The notes under the pieces are model-generated. The model had not been told where the DNA came from, did not search any database, and saw only the letters and a program-made list of their open reading frames with translations. From assembly GCF_043555975.1 (NCBI RefSeq), contig NZ_JBIGIA010000009.1, forward strand, positions 1-64,000: a stretch of DNA of 64,000 nucleotides, given 5' to 3'. The DNA is from Pelomonas nitida (GTDB taxonomy: Bacteria > Pseudomonadota > Gammaproteobacteria > Burkholderiales > Burkholderiaceae_C). The position numbers were made by a program, and so were the translations under genes. Every line of letters starts with the position of its first letter. The first letter of the stretch is position 1. This document shows, one piece after another, positions 35,475 through 43,690 of this stretch.

Positions 35475-35484
35475 GCAATCGGCG

Positions 35485-35520
35485 GCGCGGCTTTCAACGC
35501 CGCGCAATTACCGCTATACT
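35485..35520 (+). promoter_or_regulatory. trxB terminator-like hairpin overlapping the rpmBG promoter
   Basis: The stem GCGCGGC (35485-35491) and GCCGCGC (35499-35505) has the loop TTTCAAC. A plausible promoter uses TTTCAA at 35492-35497, inside the loop, as -35 and TATACT at 35515-35520 as -10, with 17 bases between. Sharing of the two elements is seen directly, but the promoter assignment is inferred. The rpmB ATG lies at 35650, leaving a leader of about 120 bases. Confidence 0.5.
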
Positions 35521-35649
35521 CGCGGGCTTGCCTGCCGGATGGACCGCATCGGGCCGTCGTTTGATGGCCGGATTTAGCAGGCATAAGCGGTCAAAGGGCT
35601 GCCCGAATCGTTTTGGGCGGCTGGTCAAACGTCAGAGTGGAGAAGCGTC

Positions 35650-35883
35650 ATGGCACGCGTCTGTCAAGTCACGGGCAAGAAGCCCATGGTCGGGAACAAT
35701 GTTTCCCACGCCAACAACAAAACCAAGCGCCGGTTCCTGCCGAACCTGCAATACCGCCGTTTCTGGGTGGAATCCGAAAACCGCTGGGTGCGCCTGCGCA
35801 TCACGAACGCCGCTCTGCGTCTGATCGACAAGGTCGGCATCGACCAGGTCGTCGCCGACCTGCGTGCCAAGGGCGAGCTGTAA
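35650..35883 (+). CDS. rpmB: 50S ribosomal protein L28, RpmB
   Basis: A 77-residue ribosomal protein opening MARVCQVTGKKPMVGNNVSH, the standard L28 start, with the family's basic core NNKTKRRFLPNLQYRRFW. It is part of the large ribosomal subunit. A GGAG-type site precedes the ATG. It is followed by rpmG 37 bases downstream, the usual rpmB-rpmG operon, and a strong bidirectional terminator lies beyond rpmG. Confidence 0.98.
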   Translation: MARVCQVTGKKPMVGNNVSHANNKTKRRFLPNLQYRRFWVESENRWVRLRITNAALRLIDKVGIDQVVADLRAKGEL

Positions 35884-35920
35884 AGCGCGCCGTTCACTGA
35901 CCTACTGAAGGAACACGACC

Positions 35921-36091
35921 ATGGCATCCAAAGGCGGCCGCGAAAAGATCAAGCTGGAGTCCACCGCGGGCACCGGCCACTTCTACACGACGAACAAGAA
36001 CAAGAAGACCACGCCCGAAAAGCTGGAATTCATGAAGTTCGATCCCAAGGCACGCAAGCACGTGCTGTACAAGGAAATCAAGCTGAAGTGA
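35921..36091 (+). CDS. rpmG: 50S ribosomal protein L33, RpmG
   Basis: A 56-residue ribosomal protein opening MASKGGREKIKLESTAGTGH and ending KARKHVLYKEIKLK, the normal bacterial L33. It has no CXXC zinc-ribbon pairs, so it is the zinc-independent form. ATG 35921 has a GAAGGA ribosome site just upstream. It is second in the rpmBG operon. Confidence 0.97.
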   Translation: MASKGGREKIKLESTAGTGHFYTTNKNKKTTPEKLEFMKFDPKARKHVLYKEIKLK

Positions 36092-36131
36092 TGCGCCAGG
36101 CGGCACACGCCGCCATGGGCAATCAGCCAAC

Positions 36132-36165
36132 AAAAACCCGCCTCGCGCAACGCAGGCGGGTTTTT
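36132..36165. terminator. Bidirectional intrinsic terminator after rpmG
   Basis: AAAAACCCGCCT at 36132-36143 pairs with AGGCGGGTTTTT at 36154-36165 around a 10-base loop. It has an A run on one side and a T run on the other, so it can terminate transcription in both directions. It serves rpmBG on the plus strand and the DUF3016 gene on the minus strand. Confidence 0.92.
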
Positions 36166-36202
36166 ACTTTCCGGCCCAGCAAAAACGCCGGCCAGCAAGC
36201 CT

Positions 36203-36700
36203 TCAGTGTGACGCTGGCGACGCCGACGCGGTGTCAGTCCGGAATTCACTTCCAAACCACTGGTCGATCATGCGCTTCTCGTAGCGCAGCGTGTCGGAGC
36301 TGAAGTAGTTGTTGAAGCCACTCTGGTAGTTCATGTCGCCCAGCACGGCCTTGCCCTGCCGCACCACCTTGCCCTCCTCGCGCACTTCGTAGTTCAACCA
36401 GATCGACGGCAGCGTCACGGTGCGCATCACGCGCACCCAAGTCGTGCTGCGGCCGAGCGGCTCCACCTGCCCCGCAAGATCGACATCCGTCACCTCGATG
36501 CGCACATCCTTGCCAGGCAGATATTTCTGCGCCTGACCCACCAGGTGCTTTTCGATGTCCTTCAGCACGTCTTCATCGCGAAAACCGCTGTTGTCCTTGA
36601 TATCGACAAAGGTCTCCGGCTTGATGAAGCTCACCTGCACGTCAGCGTGCGCAGCACCCATGGCGGCCAACAGGCCCAGGGCGATCCAGCGGTATTTCAT
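36203..36700 (-). CDS. DUF3016 family secreted protein
   Basis: A 165-residue protein with a signal peptide (MKYRWIALGLLAAMGAAHA, cleavage before DVQVSF). The mature part matches my memory of the DUF3016 family: VSFIKPETFVDIKDNSGFRDEDVLKDIEKHL cut to its key residues (FIKPE, D near 20 and the DVLKDIEKHL helix), and a beta-rich C-terminal half ending in a short tail. It should be periplasmic. The role of the family is not known to me. ATG 36700 has an excellent AGGAGG site. It is transcribed separately from the desaturase upstream, which has its own terminator at 36751-36773. Confidence 0.8.
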   Translation of the reverse strand: MKYRWIALGLLAAMGAAHADVQVSFIKPETFVDIKDNSGFRDEDVLKDIEKHLVGQAQKYLPGKDVRIEVTDVDLAGQVEPLGRSTTWVRVMRTVTLPSIWLNYEVREEGKVVRQGKAVLGDMNYQSGFNNYFSSDTLRYEKRMIDQWFGSEFRTDTASASPASH

Positions 36701-36750
36701 GGCATGCCTCCTGAATGAAAGACGGCGTAGACAAAGTTTAGGCCAGACGT

Positions 36751-36773
36751 AAAAAAGCGCCCGACAGGGGCGC
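36751..36773 (-). terminator. Intrinsic terminator of the desaturase gene
   Basis: On the minus strand the stem GCGCCC/GGGCGC (36768-36773 with 36757-36762) has a 5-base loop and is followed by a run of six T (complement of the A run at 36751-36756). It lies 28 bases after the desaturase stop codon and before the DUF3016 start. Confidence 0.85.
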
Positions 36774-36800
36774 CCTTTACTCCGGGAAACGGATTGCCGC

Positions 36801-38012
36801 TCAGGCGTGAGCCGAGCGCAGCCGCATCGAGAACGCGCGGAGCTCGGCAATGCCGCTCTCTTCCGCACGGCGGCACCAACCCTGCAGGTCAACCACCAGC
36901 TGCTCGGCGGACACGTTGGTACGCGTCCACAGCTGACGCAGCTCTTCGCGCATCGTCACCAGCTTGTCGATCACCGGGCTGGCGGCGCGCGCATTGGCCA
37001 GCTCGCCCTGCAGGCCAGCGGGAATGCGCTCCTCGTCGCGATGCAACCAACGGGCCGCCAGCTTGAACTGGGCAAAACGCTCCGTGTGACGGCCACCCTC
37101 GGCCTTGATCTTTTCCAGCTCAGCAGAACAGGCCGCCTTCAGGTCACGGGCATAGCTGGCCATGACTTCGTAGCGGTTGGCGATCAGCGCTTCCAGCGTT
37201 CGGGCATCGGCCGGCTTGATCTCGCCCAGGCTCAGGCGGGGCGCGGTCTTGCGCACCTTGGCCCAGCCCAGCATCTCCAGGCCACGGATATAGACCCAGC
37301 CGATGTCGAACTCGTAGGGCTTGACGGAGAACTTCGCCGACGTCGGGTAGGTGTGGTGGTTGTTGTGCAGCTCTTCGCCACCAATGATCAAGGTCCAGGG
37401 GACCAGGTTGGTCGAGGCATCGGGCGCCTCGAAATTGCGATAACCCCAGTAGTGGCCAATGCCGTTGACGACGCCCGCCGCCCAGAACGGGATCCAGGCC
37501 ATCTGGATGGCCCAGATCGTGGCGCCGATGGCGCCGAACAGCGTGACGTTGATGATGAGCATCAACAGAATGCCCTTCGCGCTGTGCTTCAGATAGACAT
37601 TGCGCTCCACCCAGTCATTCGGCGTGCCGTGGCTGTACTTGGCAATGGTCTCGGCGTTCTTGGCCTCGGCGCGATAGAGCTCGGCGCCCTCGGCCATGAC
37701 CTTCTTCAGGCCGCGCGTTTGCGGGCTGTGCGGGTCTTCCTCGGTTTCGCACTTGGCGTGGTGCTTGCGATGGATGGCCACCCACTCGCGGGTGACCATG
37801 CCGGTCGTCATCCACAGCCAGAAGCGGAAGAAGTGCGACGGGATGGGCCCCAGGTCCAGCGCGCGGTGAGCCTGTGAGCGATGCAGGAAGATCGTGACCG
37901 AAGCGATCGTGATGTGAGTCACGATCAGCGTGTAGATCACCAATTGCCAGGCGCTGAAGCCGACCAGCCCGTCAGAGAGCCAGTTCAACAGCGCGTTGAG
38001 AAAGTCGTTCAT
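36801..38012 (-). CDS. Membrane fatty acid desaturase (DesA-like)
   Basis: A 403-residue integral membrane desaturase that introduces a double bond into fatty acyl chains. The three histidine boxes are visible: HRSQAHR (44-50), HRKHH (81-85) and a HNNHH box in GEELHNNHHTYP. Membrane segments surround them, and the C-terminal third (about 270-403) is a soluble, charged, helical extension. ATG 38012 (MNDFLNALLNWLSDGLVGFS) is chosen; upstream residues are low-quality. Such enzymes are usually part of membrane-fluidity control. It is alone between the DUF3016 gene and rsmB. Confidence 0.9.
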   Translation of the reverse strand: MNDFLNALLNWLSDGLVGFSAWQLVIYTLIVTHITIASVTIFLHRSQAHRALDLGPIPSHFFRFWLWMTTGMVTREWVAIHRKHHAKCETEEDPHSPQTRGLKKVMAEGAELYRAEAKNAETIAKYSHGTPNDWVERNVYLKHSAKGILLMLIINVTLFGAIGATIWAIQMAWIPFWAAGVVNGIGHYWGYRNFEAPDASTNLVPWTLIIGGEELHNNHHTYPTSAKFSVKPYEFDIGWVYIRGLEMLGWAKVRKTAPRLSLGEIKPADARTLEALIANRYEVMASYARDLKAACSAELEKIKAEGGRHTERFAQFKLAARWLHRDEERIPAGLQGELANARAASPVIDKLVTMREELRQLWTRTNVSAEQLVVDLQGWCRRAEESGIAELRAFSMRLRSAHA

Positions 38013-38144
38013 GCGTCCAGGACCTCGCCCTCGAAGGGGCATGCAAAGGAACTTCAATTGTAGGGGCGCGCCCCCAAAAACAAGGGACATGGCCGCGCGC
38101 CAACGTGCAAGCACGTGTGATGCGACGCGGTTCCTTGATGCGGA

Positions 38145-39407
38145 TCAATCCGCCCGTTCCCAGGCCACGGCGAAGAAGCCGTCCGTCGCGTGCCGGTGCG
38201 GCCACAGCCGCAGCGCGCCGTTGTCGACGAGGCCGTCGGCCCCGCTCACCTGAGCCTTGGCGAGCGCATCGGCGGCATCCAGGCGCTTGAAAGCCGGGTG
38301 CGCGGCGCAGAACTCATCGGCGATGACCTCGTTCTCGGCGTCCAGCAGGCTGCAGGTCGCATAGACCAGCCGCCCGCCCGGCTTCACCAGGCGCGCCGCA
38401 CTCGCCAGGATGGCGCGCTGCTTGGCCTGCAGCTCGGCCACGGCCTGCGGCGACTGGCGCCATTTCAGGTCCGGGTTGCGCCGCAGCGTGCCGAGACCCG
38501 AGCACGGCGCGTCCACCAGCACCCGGTCGATCTTGCCGGCCAGACGCTTGATGCGGTCGTCCCGCTCATGCGCGATCTGCGCCGGGTAGACGTTGGACAG
38601 CCCGCTGCGCGCCAGCCGCGGCTTGAGGGCGTCGAGCCGGTGGCCCGACACATCAAAGGCATAGAGCCGCCCGGTGTTGCGCATGGCCGCACCCAGCGCC
38701 AGCGTCTTGCCACCGGCGCCGGCGCAGAAGTCGACCACCATCTCGCCGCGCTTGGGCGCGAGCAGCAGGGCCAGCAACTGGCTGCCTTCGTCCTGCACCT
38801 CGACGCCGCCCTGGGTGAACAGCTCGAGCTTGTTCAGCGCCGGCTTGCCCTCGATGCGCAGGCCGATCGGCGAGTACGGCGTGGGCGCCGCGTCGATACC
38901 CGCCGCCGTCAGCTGCGCCTGCGCCTCCTCGCGCTTGAGCTTGAGGGTGTTGACGCGCAGGTCCAGCGGCGCCGGCTCGTTCAGCGCCGCCGCGAGCTGC
39001 CAGAACTCCTGCTCGCCCAGCTTCGCCAACAGCGACTCGGCCAGCCAGTCGGGCAGGTTGTGGCGCAGCCGGGGCTGCAGGCTGTCCGGCGAGATCGCCT
39101 GCACCTGCGCCAGCCACTGCTTCTCCACCGGGCTGAGCGCGGCGCCGAGGAAGCTGTCGCTGCCGCGCCAGGCGAGGATGGCCAGGCGCCGCGGCATCGG
39201 GCCGCTGCCGCTCTGGGCCAGGTTCTGGAACTTCAGCCGTTCACGCAGCAGCGCATAGACGGTTTCGGCCAGGCTGGCGCGTTCGCGCTGGCCGAGGTTC
39301 TTGTGTTGACGGAAGAAGGCCGAAACGGTGGCGTCGGCGGGCGCGTCGAGCTTGTTGACGGCGGACACCAGTTCCGCGCAGAGCTCCAGCAGGGCATTAG
39401 GATGCAT
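38145..39407 (-). CDS. rsmB: RsmB-type 16S rRNA m5C methyltransferase
   Basis: A 420-residue RNA methyltransferase of the RsmB/NOP family that uses SAM to make 5-methylcytosine in 16S rRNA. An N-terminal helical NusB-like domain is followed by the Rossmann domain: SAM motif VDFCAGAGGKTLALGAAM, catalytic Cys in LVDAPCSGLGTLRRNPDLKW (key PCSGLG) and the second Cys in YATCSLLDAEN. ATG 39407 (MHPNALLELCAELV) is standard. It is divergent from the DUF1345 gene with only 35 bases between starts, and no operon partner (def/fmt) is present. Confidence 0.9.
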   Translation of the reverse strand: MHPNALLELCAELVSAVNKLDAPADATVSAFFRQHKNLGQRERASLAETVYALLRERLKFQNLAQSGSGPMPRRLAILAWRGSDSFLGAALSPVEKQWLAQVQAISPDSLQPRLRHNLPDWLAESLLAKLGEQEFWQLAAALNEPAPLDLRVNTLKLKREEAQAQLTAAGIDAAPTPYSPIGLRIEGKPALNKLELFTQGGVEVQDEGSQLLALLLAPKRGEMVVDFCAGAGGKTLALGAAMRNTGRLYAFDVSGHRLDALKPRLARSGLSNVYPAQIAHERDDRIKRLAGKIDRVLVDAPCSGLGTLRRNPDLKWRQSPQAVAELQAKQRAILASAARLVKPGGRLVYATCSLLDAENEVIADEFCAAHPAFKRLDAADALAKAQVSGADGLVDNGALRLWPHRHATDGFFAVAWERAD

Positions 39408-39442
39408 CGCCGCATTATCCCAAGGCCCTCCGCCCGCCTCGC

Positions 39443-40087
39443 ATGAATCTGCTGACGCAGTTGCGCCTGCGCCCCCGGCTGCTGACCGCCCTGCTCGTGG
39501 GCATCGCGATGGCCAGCGCCTGGCCCGGCCCGCTGTCCGTCGTCACCCGCGCGCTGCTGGGCTGGAACCTGGTGATCTGGATCTACCTGCCGCTGGTGCT
39601 GTGGATGATGCTCGGGCGCGGCGACCGCATCGACGTGCAGCAGCGGGCGCGCGACCTGGCCGAAGGCATTCCCGCCATGCTGTTGCTGGCCGTGCTCGGG
39701 GCACTGGCGAGCATGGCCGCCATCACGCTGGAGTTGCAGGCCGCCAAGCAGTCGCACGACACCCGCTACGTCGCGCTCGCGCTGGCCACGGTGGCGGGCT
39801 CCTGGCTGCTGTTGCCGGTTGAGTTCGGCCTGGCCTACGCCAGCCTCTACCACCGCCGCGGCCAGAAGGCGCACGGCCTGGAGTTCCCCGGCGACGACGG
39901 GCCGCCCGACTACGGCGACTTCCTGTACTTCTCGATGACGGTGGCCGCCACGTCGCAGACCTCCGACATCACCGTGAGCTCGCGCCCCATGCGCCGCCTC
40001 GTGCTGCTGCAGGCGCTGCTGTCCTTCGTGTTCAATACGGGCGTGCTGGCCCTGTCGATCAACATCCTCGCCGGCTTGCTCAGCTGA
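39443..40087 (+). CDS. DUF1345 family membrane protein
   Basis: A 214-residue integral membrane protein with about five hydrophobic segments and the family signature DYGDFLYFSMTVAATSQTSDI, by which I recognise DUF1345. This resembles the pore-region arrangement of small ion-channel-like proteins (FSMTVAATSQTSD), but a channel role is only a guess. The last 8 bases overlap the convergent purN gene. The start at ATG 39443 lies 35 bases from rsmB, so the promoters must overlap. Confidence 0.85.
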   Translation: MNLLTQLRLRPRLLTALLVGIAMASAWPGPLSVVTRALLGWNLVIWIYLPLVLWMMLGRGDRIDVQQRARDLAEGIPAMLLLAVLGALASMAAITLELQAAKQSHDTRYVALALATVAGSWLLLPVEFGLAYASLYHRRGQKAHGLEFPGDDGPPDYGDFLYFSMTVAATSQTSDITVSSRPMRRLVLLQALLSFVFNTGVLALSINILAGLLS

Positions 40088-40712
40088 CGAACAGTTGCTG
40101 CGGCGCCCCGTCGCGGTGGCGCACGACCTCGCCCTCCCACACCAGCGCGCCTTCGACGAACCAGCGCACCGACTGCGGATAGATGCGGTGCTCCGCGCCC
40201 AGCACACGAGCCCCGAGCGCCTTGGCGTCGTCGCCCGGCAGCACCGGCACGGCGGCCTGCATGACGATGGCGCCATGGTCGAGCTCGGCCGTCACGAAGT
40301 GCACCGTCACACCGGCCAGCTTGCAGCCCATCTCGATCGCACGCTCGTGCGTGTGCAGCCCCGTGAAGGCCGGCAGCAGCGACGGATGGATGTTGAGCAT
40401 GCGGCGCGCATAGCGGGCCGTGAAGCCCGGCGTGAGGATGCGCATGAAGCCCGCGAGCACGACCAGGTCCGGCGCGAAGCCGTCGATGGCCTGCGCCAGC
40501 GCCGCATCGAACGCCTCGCGGCTGTCGAACGCCTTGTGATCGACGACCGCGGTGGCGATGCCATGCTGCGCCGCAAAGGCCAGGCCGGCCGCGTCGGGCC
40601 GGTTGCTGATGACGGCCGCCACTTCGGCGGGCCAGCCTTCAGCGCTGCAGGCCTTGACGATGGCCTCCATGTTGGAGCCCCGCCCCGAAATCAGAATCAC
40701 CAGTCGCTTCAT
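40080..40712 (-). CDS. purN: Phosphoribosylglycinamide formyltransferase, PurN
   Basis: A 210-residue enzyme of purine biosynthesis that transfers a formyl group from 10-formyl-tetrahydrofolate to GAR. Opening VILISGRGSNMEAIVKAC, catalytic His-Pro-Ser segment LNIHPSLLPAFTGLHTHERAI (catalytic H) and the Asp of VHFVTAELDHGAIVMQA are complete. ATG 40712. It is monocistronic here, divergent from trpS (133 bases apart) and convergent with the DUF1345 gene. Confidence 0.95.
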   Translation of the reverse strand: MKRLVILISGRGSNMEAIVKACSAEGWPAEVAAVISNRPDAAGLAFAAQHGIATAVVDHKAFDSREAFDAALAQAIDGFAPDLVVLAGFMRILTPGFTARYARRMLNIHPSLLPAFTGLHTHERAIEMGCKLAGVTVHFVTAELDHGAIVMQAAVPVLPGDDAKALGARVLGAEHRIYPQSVRWFVEGALVWEGEVVRHRDGAPQQLFVS

Positions 40713-40845
40713 CGCCGCGCCGCCCCAAGATGAAAAACGCTCTCTCGGGAGGCGGTGGCCACATGAAGCGTGGGCGCGTGGGGGTCATGTGTCATGGGGC
40801 GGCAGTGTAGGCCGGCCGTCCCTGACGACCGGCAGGACAAGGGCC

Positions 40846-41868
40846 ATGAACGACAATCCGCGCCCCATGTCGACACCCGTCCTCACACGCCCGCGCGTGC
40901 TCTCCGGCATGCGCCCCACCGGCGCACTGCACCTCGGCCACTTCCACGGCGCCCTCAAGAACTGGGTAAGCCTGCAGCACAGCCACGACTGCTTCTTCTT
41001 CGTCGCCGACTGGCATGCCCTGACCACGCAGCGCCCCAGTGGCGAGACGCTGAGCCACCACGTCTACGAGATGGTCACCGACTGGCTGGCCGCCGGCGTC
41101 GACCCCGAGCGCTGCACGCTCTTCCTGCAAAGCCGCATGCCCGAGCACGCCGAGCTGTTCACGCTGCTGGCCATGTGCACGCCGTCGAGCTGGCTGGCGC
41201 GCATGCCGAGCTACAAGGAGCAGATCGCCGCCGACCCCGAGCTCGCCAGCTACGGCTTTCTCGGCTATCCGCTGCTGCAGGCCGCCGACATCCTCATGTA
41301 CAAGCCCGCCGGCGTGCCCGTGGGCGAAGACCAGGCCGCGCATGTGGAAGTCACACGCGAGGTCGCGCGGCGCTTCAACCGTCTGTACGCCGCCGAGTCG
41401 CCGGTCTTCGTCGAACCCCAGGCACTGCTGACCGAAACCGCCCGCGTGCCCGGCCTGGACGGTCAGAAGATGAGCAAGAGCCTGGACAACGCCATCGCGA
41501 TGCGCGATGCACCCGAGGCCACGGCCGCCAAGATCCGCACCATGCCCACCGATCCGCAGCGTGTGCGCCGCACCGACGCTGGCGAGCCGGCCCGCTGCCC
41601 CGTCTGGCCGCTACACCAGATCTACAGCGACACCGCCACCCGGGCCGCCTGCGAGACCGGCTGCCGCACGGCGAGCATCGGCTGCCTCGACTGCAAGCAG
41701 CCGCTCATCGAGGCCATCCAGCGCGAACAGGCCCCGTGGCGCGAGCGCGCCGCAGCGCTGGACCCGCAGCAGGTGAAGTGGACGCTGGAGCTCGGCACCG
41801 AGCGCGCCCGCGCCGTCGCCCGCAAGACGCTGCGCGAAGTACGCGATGTGATGGGGCTGGTCGCTTGA
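40846..41868 (+). CDS. trpS: Tryptophanyl-tRNA synthetase, TrpS, with iron-sulfur-type Cys motif
   Basis: A 340-residue class I synthetase charging tRNA-Trp. The HIGH motif is HLGHFHG (29-35) after SGMRPTGAL. KMSKS is at 208-212. A Cys set C251-x21-C273-x6-C280-x2-C283 follows, with C269 nearby. It closely resembles the 4Fe-4S motif (C-x22-C-x6-C-x2-C) described in some TrpRS such as that of Thermotoga maritima, so this enzyme probably carries an iron-sulfur cluster near the anticodon-binding region. ATG 40846 is chosen; ATG 40867 is also possible. The stop overlaps the DUF3717/DUF1289 gene start (TTGA). Confidence 0.93.
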   Translation: MNDNPRPMSTPVLTRPRVLSGMRPTGALHLGHFHGALKNWVSLQHSHDCFFFVADWHALTTQRPSGETLSHHVYEMVTDWLAAGVDPERCTLFLQSRMPEHAELFTLLAMCTPSSWLARMPSYKEQIAADPELASYGFLGYPLLQAADILMYKPAGVPVGEDQAAHVEVTREVARRFNRLYAAESPVFVEPQALLTETARVPGLDGQKMSKSLDNAIAMRDAPEATAAKIRTMPTDPQRVRRTDAGEPARCPVWPLHQIYSDTATRAACETGCRTASIGCLDCKQPLIEAIQREQAPWRERAAALDPQQVKWTLELGTERARAVARKTLREVRDVMGLVA

Positions 41869-42269
41869 GCCGCCTGCACGTCACGGACATCGAGGCCGCC
41901 ATCAACTGGTGGCGCGAGCGCACCCCCTCGCCGGACGGCATCACCGCCGCGCAGGAAGTTCGTGCGCTCGCCGAGGCTTACGCGCAGTTCGCCTGGTCTC
42001 ACGCCACCGAGCTGGACGCTGCCGTGCTGAACGACGACGCGCTGGACGCCTGGTTCGCCTGGTACTCGACGACCGCGGACTCGCCCTGCATCGCCATCTG
42101 CTCCACGGCCCAGGGCGACCCCGTCTGCAAGGGCTGTGGCCGCAGCTTCGACGAAGTGCAGCACTGGCCCAGCCTGGACCCGTTCGAGAAACGCCTCGTC
42201 TGGCACCGCATCACACAGGACGGCACCGCCTGGCGCTTCAACCGCTACGCGGAACGAGCCGGCCGATGA
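41865..42269 (+). CDS. DUF3717-DUF1289 fusion protein
   Basis: A 134-residue protein. Residues 5-65 resemble DUF3717 (HVTDIEAAINWWRER near the start). The C-terminal half is DUF1289-like, with Cys residues C75, C79, C88 and C91 (SPCIAICS, CKGCGRSFDEV) and a Trp-rich tail. The Cys set could bind zinc or an Fe-S cluster. The TTG start overlaps the trpS stop and the stop overlaps the MATE ATG, so all three genes are translationally coupled. Function unknown. Confidence 0.75.
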   Translation: MSRLHVTDIEAAINWWRERTPSPDGITAAQEVRALAEAYAQFAWSHATELDAAVLNDDALDAWFAWYSTTADSPCIAICSTAQGDPVCKGCGRSFDEVQHWPSLDPFEKRLVWHRITQDGTAWRFNRYAERAGR

Positions 42270-43690
42270 CGCCGGCCGACCACGGCGTTACCGCCGCATC
42301 CACCGCCCGCGAGGCCGGTGCGCCGCGCATCCGCTTTGTCGACAGCGTGCGGCGACTGCTCCCGCAGGCCTGGCCGGTCCTCGTCGGCCAGCTCGCCGTC
42401 ATGATGTTCAGCACCGTGGACACACTGGTGATGGGCCGCGTCGGCGCCCAGGATCTGGCCGCGCTCGCCGTGGGCGCCGCCGCCTACGTCTCCGTGTTCG
42501 TGGGGCTCATGGGCATCGTGCTCGCGGTCGGGCCCATCGCCGGCCGCCAGTTCGGCGCCGGCGACCTGCCCGGCTCCGGCCAGACCTTCGTGCAGGCGCA
42601 ATGGCTGGCACTGCTGCTGTGCGTGCCGGGTCTGGCGGTGCTGTGCTTCCCCGAGCCCTTCATCTGGCTCGCCAAGCTCGACGCGACACAGGCCGCCAAG
42701 GTGCGCGCCTACACCCAGGCCGAAGCGCTGGCATTGCCGGCCGCGCTGCTGTTCGCCGCGTTCCGTGGGTTCTCGACCGCCGTGAGCCGACCCAAGGCCG
42801 TCATGGCCATGCAGCTGACCGGCCTGGCCGCCAAGGTGCCGCTGACCGTGCTGCTGGTGTTCGGCTGGGGGCCCATCCCGTCGCTCGGTGTGGCGGGCTG
42901 CGGCTTTGCCACCGCCATCGCGATGACGGCCCAACTGCTGGCCGCGCAATGGCTGCTGCGGCACGACACCTTCTACCAGCCCTTCAGCATCCCGCACCTG
43001 TGGCGCACCCGGCCGCAGCTGCCCGATCTGCGCCAGCTCGTGAAGCTGGGCCTGCCGATGGGTGGCTCCATCCTCGTGGAGGTGACGGGCTTCACCTTCA
43101 TGGCCTTCTTCATCGCGCGGCTGGGGGCGACACCCGTGGCCGGCCACCAGATCGCCGTCAATCTCGTCGCGATGATGTTCATGACGGCCCTGGCACTGGG
43201 CACCGCGGCCGGCACGCTGGTCGCGCAGCACCTGGGTGCGGGGCAGAAGCGCGAAGCCCGCATCACGGGCCGGCACGCGATGACGCTGGCCTCGCTGGTG
43301 GCAGCCGGGCTCGGCGCCATCGTCGCGCTGGCGCGCGAACCCATCGTCGCGCTCTACACCGACAACCCCGAGGCCACTGCTGCGGCACTGCCGCTGCTGG
43401 TCTGGGTGTGGTTCTTCCACCTCGGCGACGCCTTGCAGACCGTCGCCGCCTATGTGCTGCGCGCCTACCAGGTGGCCACGCTGCCCATGGTCATCTATGT
43501 CGTCGCGCTATGGGGCGTGGGCATCGGCGGTGGCTATGCGCTGGCCTTCGGCCCTCACGCGGGTGGGGCCGAGGGCTTTTGGCAGGCCGCCACCGCCGGG
43601 CTGCTGACCGCCGCGCTGCTGTTGAGCCTGCTGCTGCGGCAGGTCTTCAACGAGAACCGGCAGGATGCGCCGCAGGCAGGAAGAGGATGA
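42266..43690 (+). CDS. MATE family multidrug efflux protein
   Basis: A 474-residue transporter with about twelve hydrophobic segments and the MATE layout in two homologous halves. Early motif PVLVGQLAVMMFSTVDTLVMGRVGAQDLAALAVG and the repeat in the second half (LVKLGLPMGGSILVEVTGFTFMAFFIARLGATPVAGHQIAVN; only the pattern is quoted) are typical. It would export cationic compounds driven by Na+ or H+. ATG 42266 overlaps the DUF3717/1289 stop. The last 44 bases overlap the convergent kinase gene, with no terminator between them. Confidence 0.92.
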   Translation: MTPADHGVTAASTAREAGAPRIRFVDSVRRLLPQAWPVLVGQLAVMMFSTVDTLVMGRVGAQDLAALAVGAAAYVSVFVGLMGIVLAVGPIAGRQFGAGDLPGSGQTFVQAQWLALLLCVPGLAVLCFPEPFIWLAKLDATQAAKVRAYTQAEALALPAALLFAAFRGFSTAVSRPKAVMAMQLTGLAAKVPLTVLLVFGWGPIPSLGVAGCGFATAIAMTAQLLAAQWLLRHDTFYQPFSIPHLWRTRPQLPDLRQLVKLGLPMGGSILVEVTGFTFMAFFIARLGATPVAGHQIAVNLVAMMFMTALALGTAAGTLVAQHLGAGQKREARITGRHAMTLASLVAAGLGAIVALAREPIVALYTDNPEATAAALPLLVWVWFFHLGDALQTVAAYVLRAYQVATLPMVIYVVALWGVGIGGGYALAFGPHAGGAEGFWQAATAGLLTAALLLSLLLRQVFNENRQDAPQAGRG

